Assembly (NCBI GenBank): GCA_019914945.1
Contig: CM034101.1
Coordinates: 1,437,188 to 1,501,187 of the forward strand
DNA from: Typha latifolia
Lineage: Eukaryota; Streptophyta; Magnoliopsida; Poales; Typhaceae
Direction of reading: 5' to 3'
DNA: 64,000 nucleotides
Part shown: piece by piece, positions 36,060 through 48,882 of the stretch
How the letters are laid out: every line of letters starts with the position of its first letter
Numbering within the stretch: position 1 is the stretch's first letter
Notes under the pieces: generated by a model
The model's database searches: none
What the model was told of the DNA's origin: nothing
What the model saw: only the letters and a program-made list of their open reading frames with translations
Program-made: the position numbers and the translations under genes

Positions 36060-39000
36060 ATGAACCCCTTCTCCGCCGCTCCCATGAGAGGGCACAAGGC
36101 GAGGTCGCCGTGGATCGTGATTCTACGGACCAAGCTAGGGCTTCCTGCGGTGATCCTATCGTGCTCCGTCTTCTTCTTCGTCGGCTTCTACGGATCCGTG
36201 CTTCTATCTCAGGTACATACCTCTTTGATCTCTCCGTCTCCATCTCTTTTCTTTCTTCCTGTGATTTTGATCTCGTTCCTCTGTCTCGAAGGATCTCCCC
36301 GACGAGGGCGTTCCACGAGGGAGGTTGATGGAGGTGACAGAGGGAGAGATGGAGTGGCCGGTGATGCCCTCCGGGGAGAGTGGAGATTCGCGCCCTTCTT
36401 TGATTCCTTTCCAGGTTATTGAATTATCTTCTATCACTTTTCCTTTGAATCGAGTTGGATCCAAAGATGCGTCTCGTATTAATTGTGAATATAATAGTTT
36501 TGATGTAATAAAGACATTTGTTGAATTAAGAGACTTTCAGGCGAAAGAAGGAAGTAATGCTTCTGCACGAGAAGTTACGGATCAAATACTGGAGCAAATA
36601 ATGATTTAGGGTTTTCGTTTAGTAGACCAAATTAAGATCTACCTGTCCAATTCATATGTAATAGGTGACTCCGGGTTCGCTTTTGTGTTCTTTTAAGAGG
36701 GAGAAAACATCTAACACAAATTTATACTAGTAAGATATGAAAACTGGAGGAGGAAATACGTTTTTCTTCTATTATTCTTTCACCATATGGATTTGGCATC
36801 AGGGGAGTTTAAAATGATACAAGAAGAGAAAGGGAGTTATAAAATGTTTTCTGCAGTACAAGGCATGTATGATACTTGTAAGGGCATATGCTACCTTAGA
36901 ATCTCAGCATTTATAGTAGTCAGAGTGATTTCTTTTGACTTTACTGGAAGTGTCTTGGAAGACCATTATTCTGCTTCTGATTTATATTCTAGTTTAAATG
37001 AACGAGAAACTTTTAGCTAGCAAGATTGGTAATAGACTAGAAGAATCGGATGTGTTTTGAATCTTTTGATATCTTTGTGTTCAGAGGCACTGGAAATAAA
37101 AGCGACAATTGAGTTATTTGAGGTCGACTTCAACTCGACATTTGAGTAATTGGAGTAACAAAGATATGTAAACAACACCATCATTGGTGTGGCTGTTCTA
37201 TAGGGTCATGGATTTACGTGCTTGATGATATTAAGTGCAATTAGATGTTATTATATGGGAGTATATACCATATTACCAATTACATGGGAATGCACTCATT
37301 AAAATAGAAGCGTGTATACATATTACTGATGCATGTTCAATGTCCAAACCACCATCACTTGGATATGCCTACACATATTTGGGACTTGGGATCCCTCTTT
37401 GGTGATCATGATAGCTTTGTAGCAGTAGTTTCCCTTTACAACTTTTCACTTATTTTGTCATGACAATTAGTAGTTACCCCTCAAAGGCTAAAAATTGCCC
37501 AGGTATTTATCATATTATTATTGTATGACATATAATCATATATTGTATTGTACCTATTTATTTGATGACACATCTATAGCTCTTGAACTTCCCAGCTTTG
37601 CAGCTTTAATTTTTAAAAGAATTATTCTGTATGTTTTGCTGCTATAGAGCAGGTTCTGAGCTGGAATCCTCGAGCATTATATTTCCCACGATTTGCTACA
37701 GCAGACCAGTGCCAGACAATAATACAGATTGCAAAATCAAAGCTCACACCCTCAACATTGGCTTTACGAAAGGGTGAAACTGAAGATAACACTAAAGGAA
37801 TAAGAACAAGGTGAGTTTTATTATTCTATTGAGTAAAGGACAAAAATTGATGTACTAGGATATGATAGTACTATAGGACAAAAGTTAGCCAATATATACA
37901 CTTTCAGGTAGCAAAAGAAACATTTAATTTTCTTTTGCAGATTCACTATTTCATAGTAGTATTAGTGAGCCATCACCAGACAATGCTTAGATATTGGTAG
38001 TTCTTCCCTCAGAAAAGAGCTGCTAGATTTATTATTTGATTTTCATTTTCTGTCATAACATCCCTGGAACTCTGACAGTGCATGATGTGCTGTTGTTAAT
38101 TGTTACTATTTACTCTCGGCAACAGTTCAGGCACATTCCTTAGTGCTTCGGAGGATTCAACTGGAGTCCTGAAACAGATAGAACAAAAGATTGCTAGGGT
38201 TACCATGATACCAAGAGAAAATGGGGAGGTATTTCTCTACAACTTTATGTTAAAGCATGCTGTCTTAAGCTGTTGAAATGATCCTTCTATTTTATAATTG
38301 GTTGAAATATCCTAGTATCACACTGAAAATTGTATTTCACTTCTAGACACAACTATTATGTTAAACCACTATTTTGGATCAATATATATTGCCCCTTTCT
38401 CTATATGAGGATGCTATATAATCCTAAATTCTTCTTGAAATTATTCTTGATTGTTATCTCACTAGTAAATGTCATATATACAATTGATATTTTCATATCT
38501 TTCAGTTCTAACCTTAGCGTCTGGGTTAACATATCAATTAGGTATCATGTGCGAGAGCAATTATGCTGTTCCTCTTTTCATATTTCTGCCCTAGAAAAGA
38601 ACATCTTTTTTACTGTACCTCATCATGATTTCATTTTCATTGAAGAAGCACACAAAATACGTGGTTTACTAAGATGTTAATTCGATTCACTGATAGTTGT
38701 AAGTTTAACCGTCTGAGCTTCATAGTGCCTGAAACTATTATGCATATCCAAGTTCATACCCAGATGCATGTTATTTGATATATTGTCTTGATATAGATGT
38801 TGTAAAGTCACGTGTTCGGCAAAACAAGAAATGGTATGTTTGATTGACAATGGCTAGGGAATACTTTTATAGATAGAGAGCATGAAGTGACTTTTTATTA
38901 ATTAAATGTTATCTGGGTCAATGGTGTTATAAAGGTAATACTCCTTTTATGTCTTTGTTGTACTATCACGGTTTCAGGAAGCCCTTAAATACTTTGTAAT

Positions 39001-40029
39001 TAACACTCAGGGTTATCATCATGTTGCAGTCATTCAATATCCTGCGCTATGAGATTGGTCAGAGGTATGCTTCTCATTATGACGCATTCAATCCAGCTGA
39101 ATATGGCCCTCAGAAAAGCCAACGGGTACATAAGTAGTTTATTTCTATTTACTATTGTAGGCCTTTATGTGTGGTTACTCTGAACTTCTCTGATGATTCA
39201 TTTTCCACTTAATTAGAATAAGATTTAGACGAGCCATATAGGGGGCACTGATGTTCCCCTTGAGCATGATGTTATGCTCCCTATCTTTGGTAGTCGTGAA
39301 ACTTCATCTTTTGGTTCTTTATGGATTATATGTGAGTAGCTTGGTTCCTTCTTGTTTATATGGTTGAGGGAGGAGCAAATTGGTGTTTTATATATTCTCA
39401 AACTGGGCTGCTTTCCAAGAGTATGCTGCTATCCATCATTTCTAAATGATCTATGTTGATATGTTTCTCAGGTGGCTTCTTTCTTACTATATCTTTCTGA
39501 TGTTGAGGAAGGAGGTGAAACAATGTTTCCTTTTGAGGTTCGTAACAATGGGGTCATTAAATTTGTCTTTCTGTTTGTTTGTTGATCATAACAGATACTC
39601 TTGTTGGTTGACAGAATGGATTAAACATGAACTCTGGTTATGACTATGAGAAGTGCATCGGTTTGAAGGTAAAACCACGCCAGGGCGATGGTCTATTATT
39701 CTATTCCCTCTTTACAAATGGCACGATCGACCCGGTATGTTGTTGCACTCTCAGTGAATCTGATATTTCCCTGATTCTTTTCAAGCTTAAACTATTCTCT
39801 ACCAGTTTTTTTCCCTTGAGATGACCAGATGAAGTGTTTAACAATGTTTGCATGCACTATCATTTCTAATACAAATTCAACAGGGGAATCTAATCAGTTC
39901 GATATACTTAGATTGCTCACTCTTTTGTTTTTATTGCAGACATCACTCCATGGCAGCTGTCCAGTGATCAAAGGGGAAAAATGGGTAGCTACAAAGTGGA
40001 TTAGAGATAAACACCGAGATTTGATGTAA
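36060..40029 (+). CDS. Prolyl 4-hydroxylase (2-oxoglutarate/Fe(II) dioxygenase)
   Basis: Eight exons, 36060-36212, 36292-36414, 37653-37810, 38126-38228, 39030-39125, 39472-39537, 39615-39734 and 39940-40029, encode 302 aa. This is the normal size of plant P4H type II membrane proteins. A short cytosolic tail and one membrane helix (about 28-48) precede the lumenal catalytic domain. The iron ligands are visible as His195 and Asp197 (SHYDAF) and His277 (SLHGSCP), and Lys287 (GEKW) should bind 2-oxoglutarate. Conserved landmarks include TLALRKGE, GTFLSASED and LLYLSDVEEGGETMFPFE. The enzyme hydroxylates proline in extensins, AGPs and related secreted proteins in ER/Golgi. All phases agree and nothing is broken. 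Confidence 0.96.
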
Positions 40030-40670
40030 TGACAGTCCAGTATGAAAATTCCTCATTTTTGTAGCTTATTTATGTATCGATCAGCTTAAATATCCACATT
40101 ACCATTGTATGGTCATCACAAACTATACGACACTTAACATACAAGACCTTTAAATTAGAAGATAACTGCTCTCTTTGTCCATTCAAGACAAAATTTTCTT
40201 CCACATTGTTCAAAATATTTCCAGATCATACGATTAACACAATGTTGCATGTTCCCACCTCCATTTCGTGGTGGGCTTTTCTGTTGGGTTTCTATAAGTT
40301 GTTCAGAGTGAACCTATTTGGCTTCATGTAATTGCTCCTACTAACAGTTGTTCTTTCTCACTCCATGTGAATGTTCTTCCCTTGATATATGCAGGATTCT
40401 ACCATCAATTTGATCCCGAGGGAGATAACAGTTTAAATTTTTAACTATTCAAAAGCGAGACTCACAGCATTCACCCATGATTAGGACTTAGGAGGTAGCC
40501 TAATTAATCTTGAGTTGGCATAATACTCGTTGTATCCCGCATTAAATTTTGGATAAGGACGCCCCCCACCTCACTAATTTCACATCATCGCCTTCGGTGG
40601 CATTGTTGGAAATATTTCCGCAACGGCTAGTTTCAATTTTTAACTTTTTTCGCTCTTCGTCCGCTCTCTT

Positions 40671-40720
<50 letters not shown>

Positions 40721-40819
40721 GTCCTAACGGATACTCTTCTTTCTGTCTATCGCATCTCGATCTTGATATCAACTTTCTTCTATTCAACCTTCTGATCTCG
40801 CTTCTTTCGCTCCTTAGCC
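40030..40819. other. Spacer: prolyl hydroxylase 3' UTR and next promoter with a (CT)n tract
   Basis: The first half should hold the prolyl 4-hydroxylase 3' UTR. A (CT)n run of about 40 bp at 40676-40718 lies in the promoter or leader of the next gene, about 100 bp before its ATG. Confidence 0.6.
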
Positions 40820-43800
40820 ATGGAATCTGACTACGGTGTCATTTCGCATTCGCCGGTCGAGGAGAAATCGCCCAATTTTGAGAAGAAGGTATCCGATCGT
40901 GAAGCACCATTAACCGCGAGCGGAAGCGGGAGAAAGGTACTTCTTTTCTCCAATATCTACCCTAATTCGTTCGCTCCTTTCCAATTTTTAACCCTTCCCA
41001 AAGATTCGCTGTTGGTCCTCTGGCGGTAATTCTTATCCGCTGGCATTAGATAGGAAAACTGAAATCCCTAACCTAGGGGTTCGTTTTGTTCATTTTCTTG
41101 GGGTTCTTGTTTGTCCACACCTCTCGATATAATGCAATCGTAAGGATCTATTATTACGGTCTGGTGAAATGTTTATTGTAGGTATAACCCTAATCTTGGA
41201 ACACCGTGCTCATCTTCATGCAACCGTGGGTGATGAGAATTATTAGTATAATTAGGAAGGCAATTGGTGAATTAAGAATCGGATGTTCCTGTAATGGACT
41301 CTAGGATACGACTAGGCATCTTTTGCGGTTCTATGTGGATATCTGTTGCTTGGTATCATTCCGTTTGGACATTCATCTGTAAAACGTGCAACCTTTCTTT
41401 CCTACTTACCAGATATTATGTGATAATTCTACAGCACAATGCATGCCAACTTGTAGATAGAATTAAGGGCTTGAAAAGGAAATGGGAGAATTTTATATTT
41501 AAGCACTTTCTTTAGTCAATCTGGAGAAGGCATTCTAGCATACCATTTCACTCATTCTTCTATAACAGAGTATAAAGATGGAGTTCACTGACTCTTATCT
41601 CTCTCTGATTACTTCTCTACAGTGCGTAGGATCAAAAGAGAGCGGGCATTCAATCTTGAATTCTGTGAACAAAACAACATCCCAGATTAAGAAGCCTGCA
41701 CATCGAAGAAGTGGTTCTCCACTCAATTGGTTTCCCCGAAAAAAGACGGATTCGTACTTAATGAGAAAAATTAAGCATCTGCAGGTACTAAATAAGCACA
41801 TGATTATTTATGACATAATACCTACTTGGTTGTAATGCTTTTTATTGGTATAGGAATATTTATTTTCATGATGCACGAACTTCTATTGTATTATGTAGGA
41901 GATTGAAGGCATGAACTCGACTCTTGATGAAACTCTGGGTAATGCCAACCCTCACTACACAAGGATAGCAAGGGAAAAGATTGCAGCTAGAGAGGCAGCA
42001 AGGAAGGCTATGGAAGCTCGTAAAGCTGCACTTGTTGAAGCTTCTTGGTGCAGAATACTTCAAGCAGCCAGGTAATACGATCATGGAATTTTTCATTCAT
42101 CACATGTATTACATTACGTTAATGGATTCTAAATTACTCTGTACAACAGGATCCAGTGCAAAAAAGCTGAAGGAGAGTTGGAAAAAGCTAAGGCATGTGC
42201 AGCAGAAGCCTTTGAAGCAGCAAGAGCTATGGGTGTAATGATGTATGATAGGCCAGATTGTCCAGGGCAACCCTGCGAAGTAGAAACATTCTCATCCACT
42301 GGAGGACGATCAACACATGCAATCACTGCTTCTTTCGAAACTGCATTTGAGGTAGATAAGGAAGTAGCAGCAGCAGTTAAGAAAGCATTTGTTCGACTTG
42401 CGAAATTTCCCTCTTCTTCAAACAAAGAAGAATTTAAGGATTTGCTATGGAGAATCAGTCAGAATCCTGATATTAATGAAACTGTAGAGGATTTATCAGT
42501 TATAGCTTCAGAGTCTGAACCTGACAGTGGATCCAGAGTGGATGCAGAGTTGCATGTTGGTGATGATGCAGAATTGAAAGAGGGCAGGACAACGAGTCAA
42601 CAAAATTATAGAAACAGCCTGCTTATATCTGATTGCAGCAGCAGCAGGATAAACTCATCCACAGGACTTGTTGACATAATGCTTGACAGGCTTAAAGGTT
42701 TGCACGAAGATGAGCTTGCTTCTTTAACTGTTATTGTTGCCACTTGTGGTCTAAATGCTGCTCTTATGGAAGTAGAAGCTGGCAAAGATCATGAACTTGT
42801 ACCAGTTCAAAATTTGACCTTGGGGTCAGTAGGAACTAGTATGAGAAGATATTCTAACTTTACAGGATTTTTGGAGGACCATATGCGAAACAAAGAAGCT
42901 TTGACAGAAGTTCCCAGTCTAGACAAATTCTTGGTGAAGCATGTCTCTAGACTTGAGAGGGAAGTTGAAGAAGCCAAGAAATTAAATAAAGAGAATCAAA
43001 TAACCAAAGCAATGCCTGTTGAGGAAGATGCTCGAAGCCAGCAATTAAAAAGCAATGCAATACTGCAAGAATCTGCTGCAGACTTGGGAAGCATTCTTGT
43101 GAGGCATGTCTCTAAACTTGAAAGAGAGATCCAGGGAGCCAAGAACTCCCACAAGAACAGACCTTTATCAGAGGATGTCAAGAATTTGGAGTCATATGAA
43201 AGAAAAGAAATGCAGACCAAAGTTGAAGCAGCTGAATATCCTAATGTTGTGTCTCCATCTGCCTGTGTCTGTGTTGCTGGGGATAAAAAATCTTCTGCTT
43301 CCAAGGAAAAAGAAGAGGGAATTTGTGAAGCATCACATGTAAAGGAGAACAAACAGTTGGAAGATTCTGAAGGACTGAGTAAACGCAAAAGCCAGCCTGA
43401 CTTGCCTGCAGGACCTAAAAAAGGTCAAGTTTCTTCTGTTCATTGTAATCTCGACGAAAAAGAAAATATAGGCATAAACATATTGAAATCATCTTCTGAT
43501 GTAAATAAGATGCATCAGGCAAGTAAAAGAATATCTCGAGTTGAAAGAGCTAAAATGGAAGCATTTAAAGCATTTTCATCTGAAGATTGCAATGAAGCAG
43601 GTACTCAGATGCAGTACATGAGCCTCGATCAGATCTTAGTTAAGCCAATTCACAGGTTGAAGAAGGAAAAGATGGAATTCTTGGAAAGAAACTATGAATT
43701 GCAAAGAGAACAAAGGAAGCAAGGAACTGATGTCATAACAACAGAGAGTTTAGACAAAATATTGGTAAAGCATGTCTCTAGACTTGAGAAGGAAAAACAG

Positions 43801-44198
43801 GAACTTGGAAGGCTGGATGATATTATCACTATAAAGAAAACTGATTGGCAGCCTAAGGAGGATATAGAAAGTTTGGGTGACATCTTGGTCAAGCATCAGT
43901 CAAAAATTGAGAAAGCTAAGTCCGCTGCAGCTGAGCAATCGACAGATGACCTCAAACATGTAGAAGCTCGTCGAGGAGCAAGAGAGAGGGAGTTGCTAGA
44001 AGCTTGGGGGGGACTAAGCTTGGGAAATTCTATAAGGCCTCATATCTCCAGGATTGAAAGAGACAAGGTAAATTATTTCTTTTAAGACTTAGTTATCCAA
44101 GGTAAGTGACTCTTTTATAAAAAGCTTGTTTTACTTTTCAGGCAGCATGGCGGAGAGCTGAGGAAGAGCAAATGCATGCGATAGGACTTAAGAAGTAA
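40820..44198 (+). CDS. Coiled-coil protein with six LVKHVSRLE-type repeats, function unknown
   Basis: Five exons, 40820-40936, 41623-41784, 41899-42071, 42150-44067 and 44142-44198, give 808 aa in consistent phase. There is no signal peptide or membrane helix. The N-terminal third has a basic Ser-rich part (KKPAHRRSGSPLNWFPRKK) and an Ala/Lys/Glu-rich helix likely to be a coiled coil (about 115-190). The C-terminal half carries six copies of a short motif, roughly S-L-D-x-I-L-V-K-H-V-S-R-L-E-K-E, starting near residues 407, 462, 642, 684, 725 and 774. Each is followed by a charged helical stretch. The overall type resembles plant coiled-coil proteins annotated as kinesin- or myosin-related or ELKS-like, but I do not recognise it and assign no function. 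A CT-rich leader precedes the ATG. Confidence 0.85.
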
Positions 44199-45444
44199 TT
44201 CCTCTCGGAAATGTGTAGACATTCTTTTTTCTAGCTGATGTACTTATTCATTGTTGCATTCTTTGATCCCCTGTGTTGGTCCTTCTATTGAAGTTATAGA
44301 AGGTCATCTGTTAAACTTGCATCTTATGGAATGTATCAAGCATCCCTACATTCTGTTGCCAAATGACATTTTCACTTTGTCAACCGACAAAATGTGGAAT
44401 GGGTCACTCCATTTGTCAGCTCATCTACATTTGGTCTATCATTTTGGTCTCTGAAGATGATCAGGATTGTTTCTAACCTTCCATTGATGTTTGTATTATG
44501 GAATGAGGAGAGGAAAAAAGAAAATTCTCATAGGAACTTATTGATTACAATTAGACTGTGCTATGTTATTGTTTTATCACAAGAAAATAGAAATTATAGA
44601 GTTCCTTATGCCACTAGTGGTTCTTTGAAGATGAGAATATGGTGCATGAAATGAATTTCTTGGTCTCGCTTTTGTTCAATACCATCCTTTTTATATACAG
44701 CACCTGGAATTGTCATTTGTAACTCCAACTAGGTTTATTCTGATACAGGCTTGCATGTTTAAAACCTAGTGGAGTTCTAAATAATCAAGCAAGCACTGTA
44801 TGTGGCTGAGGTGTGATTTTAAGAATTTTGATGCAAAACTTTATAAAGATCTACTTTGACTACATGTGGACTTGATCTCCTCCTTATTAAGTAGGTAGGC
44901 ATCTCCCCTACTAAACAACATTTTCCTTTGGAATAATTGACTGCTTTTGAGTTGCTTTAAGAGCGCAACACCTAAAGGTGTTTTCTCACCTAAAATGGCT
45001 CCTTATATAGCTCCCTTTACGTTTTGATTTATATTCATTTTTTACAACTAGAATGGTGATATAAGGGGAAAAGAAGAAGAAGAAGAATAATAATGGCCAC
45101 GATCAAATTGAGATCTTCAATTTCAACTACATTAGAACGAGAAGATTTATATGTTATGAAATAATGACAAGACTATTAAATTAACAGTACTTAGACGTGC
45201 CAAAATAATTTAAAGGAAAAAATCGATACAAAAGTGAAACAAAATTGATTCCAATCGCATCTAGAATCGATAGGATTTAAAACGGAACAGCGGTAAAGAA
45301 AACACGCCGGATTCCTTTCCCAGCCTATCACGCTTTGTTTAAAATTCCGGATTTGCCCTTTTGGCCTTTAAGACGGCTTTTTCTCTCGTTCTGACCTTGG
45401 CGTTCTGCCCTTGTTCCCGTGTGCTTCTAGTTCCTTCCATTGCC

Positions 45445-45446
<2 letters not shown>
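44199..45446. other. Intergenic spacer
   Basis: The 3' UTR of the coiled-coil gene, then AT-rich sequence leading into the next promoter. Only short ORFs are present. Confidence 0.5.

Positions 45447-45493
<47 letters not shown>
45447..45493. repeat. (GA)n microsatellite directly before a start codon
   Basis: A perfect GA tract of about 23 units that ends immediately at the ATG at 45494, so it makes up the end of the 5' UTR. Confidence 0.95.
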
Positions 45494-45497
<4 letters not shown>

Positions 45498-47452
45498 GAG
45501 GCGGCAATGGCCAGAAGTCGAAGACGGCGAGAGAGAGAAACATGGAGAAGAATAAAGCCCCCAAAGGTTGAATTTTTCCCAAAAAAATTTCGGTTTTTTT
45601 GTGTAGATGTTTTCGTTAGGATTTGTTGTGGATCGAAGGGTTTCTTATTGTTCTCAGTGCAGGGAGCCAGTTGGAGACCAACAAGAAGGCCATGAACATC
45701 CAGGTCCTCTTTGTTTCCCTTCGAGTACTTATTTTTGTTGCTTGGTGTTGCGTCTCCTAGTATTTATTTGTTTGATTCTTTTAAGGATTAGGTAAACTTG
45801 TTGAATCTTGGTAGATCCGTTCGTTCGTAGTGGGCTTCCTTAGTTTAGGGCGAGAATTTTGAGCTATTCTGCTGATGTTTGGAGGAATTCTGTTGGAAAT
45901 TAAAAAAAAAAAGGTGTATTTTTTTTCTTATTTATAACATGAATAAGGTTTATGATTTTTAGACTTAATAAGATTGAATCCTTCCATGGAAGAAAGTAGA
46001 TTCTCAGATGATCTGGCAATGTTGGAGGTCTTCCTTAGTTCCATTCCACCATCTGAGATGATCTGTTCAGGAGATCGAGGATAGATAGAGGTGGATGTTT
46101 TTACTCAGAAAGGTTCTCCTGAAGGATGATATAGCTTAGGATTAACATATTCATCAAGTTTCTTGTGGATTTTACATGTTGAAGAAGGCTATGTTAAATT
46201 TTCCCCCTCAATCCTTAAGTATATATATGCAACAGCATTCGATCTAGTAAAATAAGCATGTGGGCGTCTGTATATGAGATAAGCAGATATAAAGTAGTAT
46301 TTTTATTGCAGTTGGTTCTGGACCTCTGGTAGCTCTTATACAGTTATTTTATAATGATCACTGTTTAGTGCAGCACAATTTTTTTCACATTGGGTGTATT
46401 TTTGATGAAGAATAAGAAAGGATACTTATTATTATTTTATTAAGAACAATACTGTAGCCATTTTTATGATAGTTATCTCGAAAGAAATTAGAAGACATTT
46501 GAAAAACTGAGGTACAGTGGCATGTTGGGGAAAGGGGTTATCGATGATATCATTCTTGAGTTGTAGTTCAGTGTGGGTTAATTTTTTACCCTCTTGTGTA
46601 TGGAATCATTGCAAGCAACTTCCATTCAATTTGCATATGAGGCATTTTGCTGCAAAAGGTGAAGAGTATGGTTCCAAAAAAGACTTCCATTGGTGGATAT
46701 CAATTTCAGAGACAACTGAGGTATAATTTGCATCTGCTGCTTTATCATAAGTGGCTATGGTTTAATGACCTAAGGATACTATGGCCAAATGGCTTCAATA
46801 GCTGATTGCAACAGCTGAACGGATTTATTATGAGAAGTGATAATATGCATAGTACAATGTAAGATCAACATTTATTGAGGATAGATTTTGAGAGTAACTA
46901 TGATGATTGTCTGGCCATGTCTAGCTAAGACCAAATAGGACCATAAACTAGTTGTTCTTTTCAAGTGGAGAGAGAACAAAAGTCTTGGTTGACGCAGCTA
47001 GAAAAACTTGATTGATCAACAAGGCTACTGGAGAATATTGCCTTAAATGGAGCTGAATAGTGAGAAAGGATTCTTGTTGCTGACACTAATTAAATTGGCG
47101 CGTAACTATGTTTTGGATATAAAGGTTCTTTACTTGTTCAAAGTAATACATTATTAAGAAATTCAGAGTACAATCCAGCTATCTTGTATGCATATTTCTT
47201 TGTAGTTTACTTCCCATGTAATCACATTGTATACATATTGTGGAATTACATATCTTATGCAGAATATCATTTTTATGGTCTGCTTTGAACCTCTTCTGAT
47301 GATTTACTATTGCTCATTTAACCTGAATGCAGTGTAAGGTATGCATGCAGACATTCATCTGCACCACATCAGAAGTGAAGTGCAGGGAACATGCTGAAGC
47401 AAAACATCCCAAAAACGATCTCTACCAGTGCTTTCCCCACCTCAAAAAGTAG
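45494..47452 (+). CDS. Small zinc-finger protein, At2g23090-like (SERF/4F5-type N-terminus)
   Basis: Three exons, 45494-45566, 45663-45703 and 47333-47452, encode 77 aa. The N-terminus MGGGNGQKSKTARERNMEK is a basic 4F5/SERF-type stretch. It is followed by GSQLETNKKAMNIQ and a compact zinc finger, CKVCMQTFICTTSEVKCREH, ending KHPKNDLYQCFPHLKK. Cysteines 39 and 42 with later Cys/His residues could bind one zinc ion. This tiny protein is conserved almost unchanged in plants and has no established biochemical role. The last intron is 1.6 kb long, large for such a short gene. A (GA)n run abuts the start codon. Confidence 0.95.
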
Positions 47453-48234
47453 CATAGGGCTAAAAGAAGCATCTTTTCGAAGCAAATTACACTACATATT
47501 GATATGTCTGGTTTTCTATGGGTGCAGACTTTATCTATTGTGATTACTAAACTGTGTCTTGCATCATTATGTTAACTTTCAGACTGTTCTTCTTTAAATA
47601 TTAAAGAGTGGGTGAGCTTCCTGTTTGTGCGTGTAATGTTGCTCTGCGTATTGTTATTTGAAGCACGGTTTGAAACATACATCTTTGAATGTAATTAGTG
47701 TCATCTTAATGGTCAGATCATTCTAAACATCAACCACAACAAATTGGCAGAGAACATTTACTTTAATCTTTGTAAGCTTATAAATGTCAATATTACAGTT
47801 CGGATTATCTTGATCCAGAAACTTACTCTGGGTGTAGAATTTTGTATCGCTTCAGATAAGTGGCCAGTAAGCCATTATTAAGAAAGGAAAGTGTATTTTA
47901 TTATATCATGAAATTAAGAAAGATTTGGTATTTTTTTTGGCTCATTAATTAACTCTGAACTCATAGCATCGATCTCTTTTCCTCTGCACTCTTGCTCTTC
48001 CTTCCTTCCATATCTTAGTATTCTTTCTTTAATTTTCGTCTACCTTTTTCTGTTGCTCTTATACTCTTAATATGTGGATCTATGGTATGTACGACTATTA
48101 TAATAGGTTAATCACAATAACCAACTGGAAATATCAAACTAGGCATCAACCACAACAAATTATCAAGATGAACGTGGTTGGCTTTTACATTCTACCTAAG
48201 AAGCCATAATGGCATTCCTAATCCATAGAAAATA
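47453..48234. other. Spacer between two convergent genes
   Basis: AT-rich. It presumably contains the 3' UTRs of the zinc-finger gene (plus) and the EAR-motif gene (minus). No gene seen. Confidence 0.5.
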
Positions 48235-48882
48235 TCACGTCATCTTAAGACTCAAGCACTGGTACAGCCATGGTGGCTGCTTAAGCCCATCTTGCCTCAT
48301 TCCTTCTGCAACAAAAGGCCTTGTCTTTTGATACTGAAAGCTATTGCTCACATCTGGTACCTGGACTAGTCCCCATTCATGACCAATTAGCCCCGCAGAC
48401 TCCGTCGAGGATGACGAGAAACTCGCACCAGAATCAGAAGCATAAGGAGTTCCTTCTCTCTTCTTTCGGCTGCTTCCAATGGCTAGAGTTAGCTCTAACT
48501 CGTTCTCTTCTTCATTCTCCAGCATAGCATCTTCTTCAGTAGTTACTATATATTCATCTGCTGGTAGTTCCAAGTGAAGTGCTCTTCGAGGTTTGCTCTG
48601 ATTCTGAGGACTATTACTTGATTGCCTTTGAAGCTCTCTGCTCTTCTTCATATCCCTCATCAGTAGCTTTTGAACTCTGTACAAGTGATGGAGTTCATGA
48701 ACCTAAATCATAAAATAAATTGATTAGCTTAAAATAGTGGATTGCCTGAGGAAGAAAAAAAAAACAAGGTTGTATGGAGATTACAATGGCAGAAGAGTTA
48801 CCTGTTGCCTGAATGTTTCTTCATGCTTCAGCATGGCCATCTTCATATACTCCTTATCACAATTCCTTATGAACTTCTCCAT
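48235..48882 (-). CDS. Small conserved plant protein with an EAR-type LxLxL motif
   Basis: Two exons, 48802-48882 and 48235-48702, encode 182 aa. The N-terminus MEKFIRNCDKEYMKMAMLKH then EETFRQQVHELHHLYRVQKLLM is a conserved helical block seen in a plant family of unknown function and, in similar form, at the start of DUF863 proteins. The middle is Ser/Gln-rich. Residues ELELTLAIG contain LELTL, a match to the EAR (LxLxL) repression motif that recruits TOPLESS. The C-terminus is Ser-rich and then WGLVQVP. This suggests a transcriptional co-regulator, but there is no recognisable DNA-binding domain, so the role is inference. Leader exons may lie further upstream (49-50 kb). Confidence 0.85.

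Noticed and set aside
42129..42425. Antisense ORF within the coiled-coil gene
   Set aside because: Shadow of the real plus-strand frame.
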